Shown here in pieces: positions 63,813-64,000 of a DNA stretch of 64,000 nt. The notes below the pieces were generated by a model. That model was not told where the DNA came from and ran no database searches. It saw nothing but the letters and a program-made list of their open reading frames with translations. The stretch's first letter is position 1, and each line of letters begins with the position of its first letter. Both the position numbers and the translations under genes were made by a program. This stretch comes from Muscardinus avellanarius (taxonomy: Eukaryota > Chordata > Mammalia > Rodentia > Gliridae). The stretch is from contig OY726558.1 of the NCBI GenBank assembly GCA_963383645.1, positions 186,675,634 through 186,739,633 on the forward strand, given 5' to 3'.

Positions 63813-64000
63813 GCCCACCGCTATAAAAACTGAAGGTCAGATACAGTCCTAAACCTCTGCTGCTATTCACCAGGGAGCTGGATGCAGATAATGTGCGAGG
63901 GTGGGGGGACTGGATAGTTATTCCCTTGCTATAAGAATCAAGAAGGAGAATGGACAATGTTTGCCTGGTGCTCAGGATTAAAGCGGATGCCCAGGATCTG

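Overview
The window is mammalian nuclear DNA from a rodent, most likely a sciuromorph (squirrel, dormouse or mountain-beaver lineage). Short B1-like SINEs carrying a shortened ID (tRNA-Ala-derived) tail, the B1-dID architecture known from Sciuromorpha, occur about once per kilobase, next to intact ID elements and young L1s. The species cannot be read from the sequence.

The only recognisable host gene is ABCC4 (MRP4, an ABC-C export pump) on the minus strand. Seven consecutive internal exons can be placed to the base by splice sites, reading phase and protein similarity: 59156-59235, 24576-24726, 18889-19008, 17192-17302, 15741-15841, 14588-14779 and 6926-7081 in transcript order. Their phases join without conflict into 303 codons, about residues 820-1122 in human numbering: the end of TM8/cytoplasmic loop, TM9 to TM12, and the start of the second nucleotide-binding domain through Walker A. 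Both gene ends lie outside the window.

The rest is intron. The 34.4-kb intron between 24727 and 59155 carries two large L1 elements in direct repeat, antisense to ABCC4. L1 no. 1 (25221-30489) is 5'-truncated and its 5' end is fused to a piece of DPPA5 mRNA, so it looks like a template-switch chimera. L1 no. 2 (33928-40230) is full length with a 14-bp target-site duplication, internal 5'-UTR duplications and a SINE in ORF1. The two share a 2187-bp tract with no difference seen by eye, although their flanks are clearly diverged. An older, eroded L1 follows (about 40560-43960). Two stretches of this intron (43960-46420 and 54818-59155) lack any recognisable SINE and may hold conserved regulatory DNA.

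At the right edge (62011-63812), antisense B1/ID SINEs are followed by an approximately 50-bp GC-rich VNTR (about 18.7 units, with a 200-bp higher-order period), an L1 3' end and an A-rich tail. This order resembles the primate SVA and LAVA composite retrotransposons and is the best candidate here for something undescribed, but no target-site duplication was found and mobility is unproven.

Coordinates of exons, target-site duplications and the conversion tract were counted from the sequence; boundaries of most SINEs and old L1 pieces are good to about 5-20 bases.
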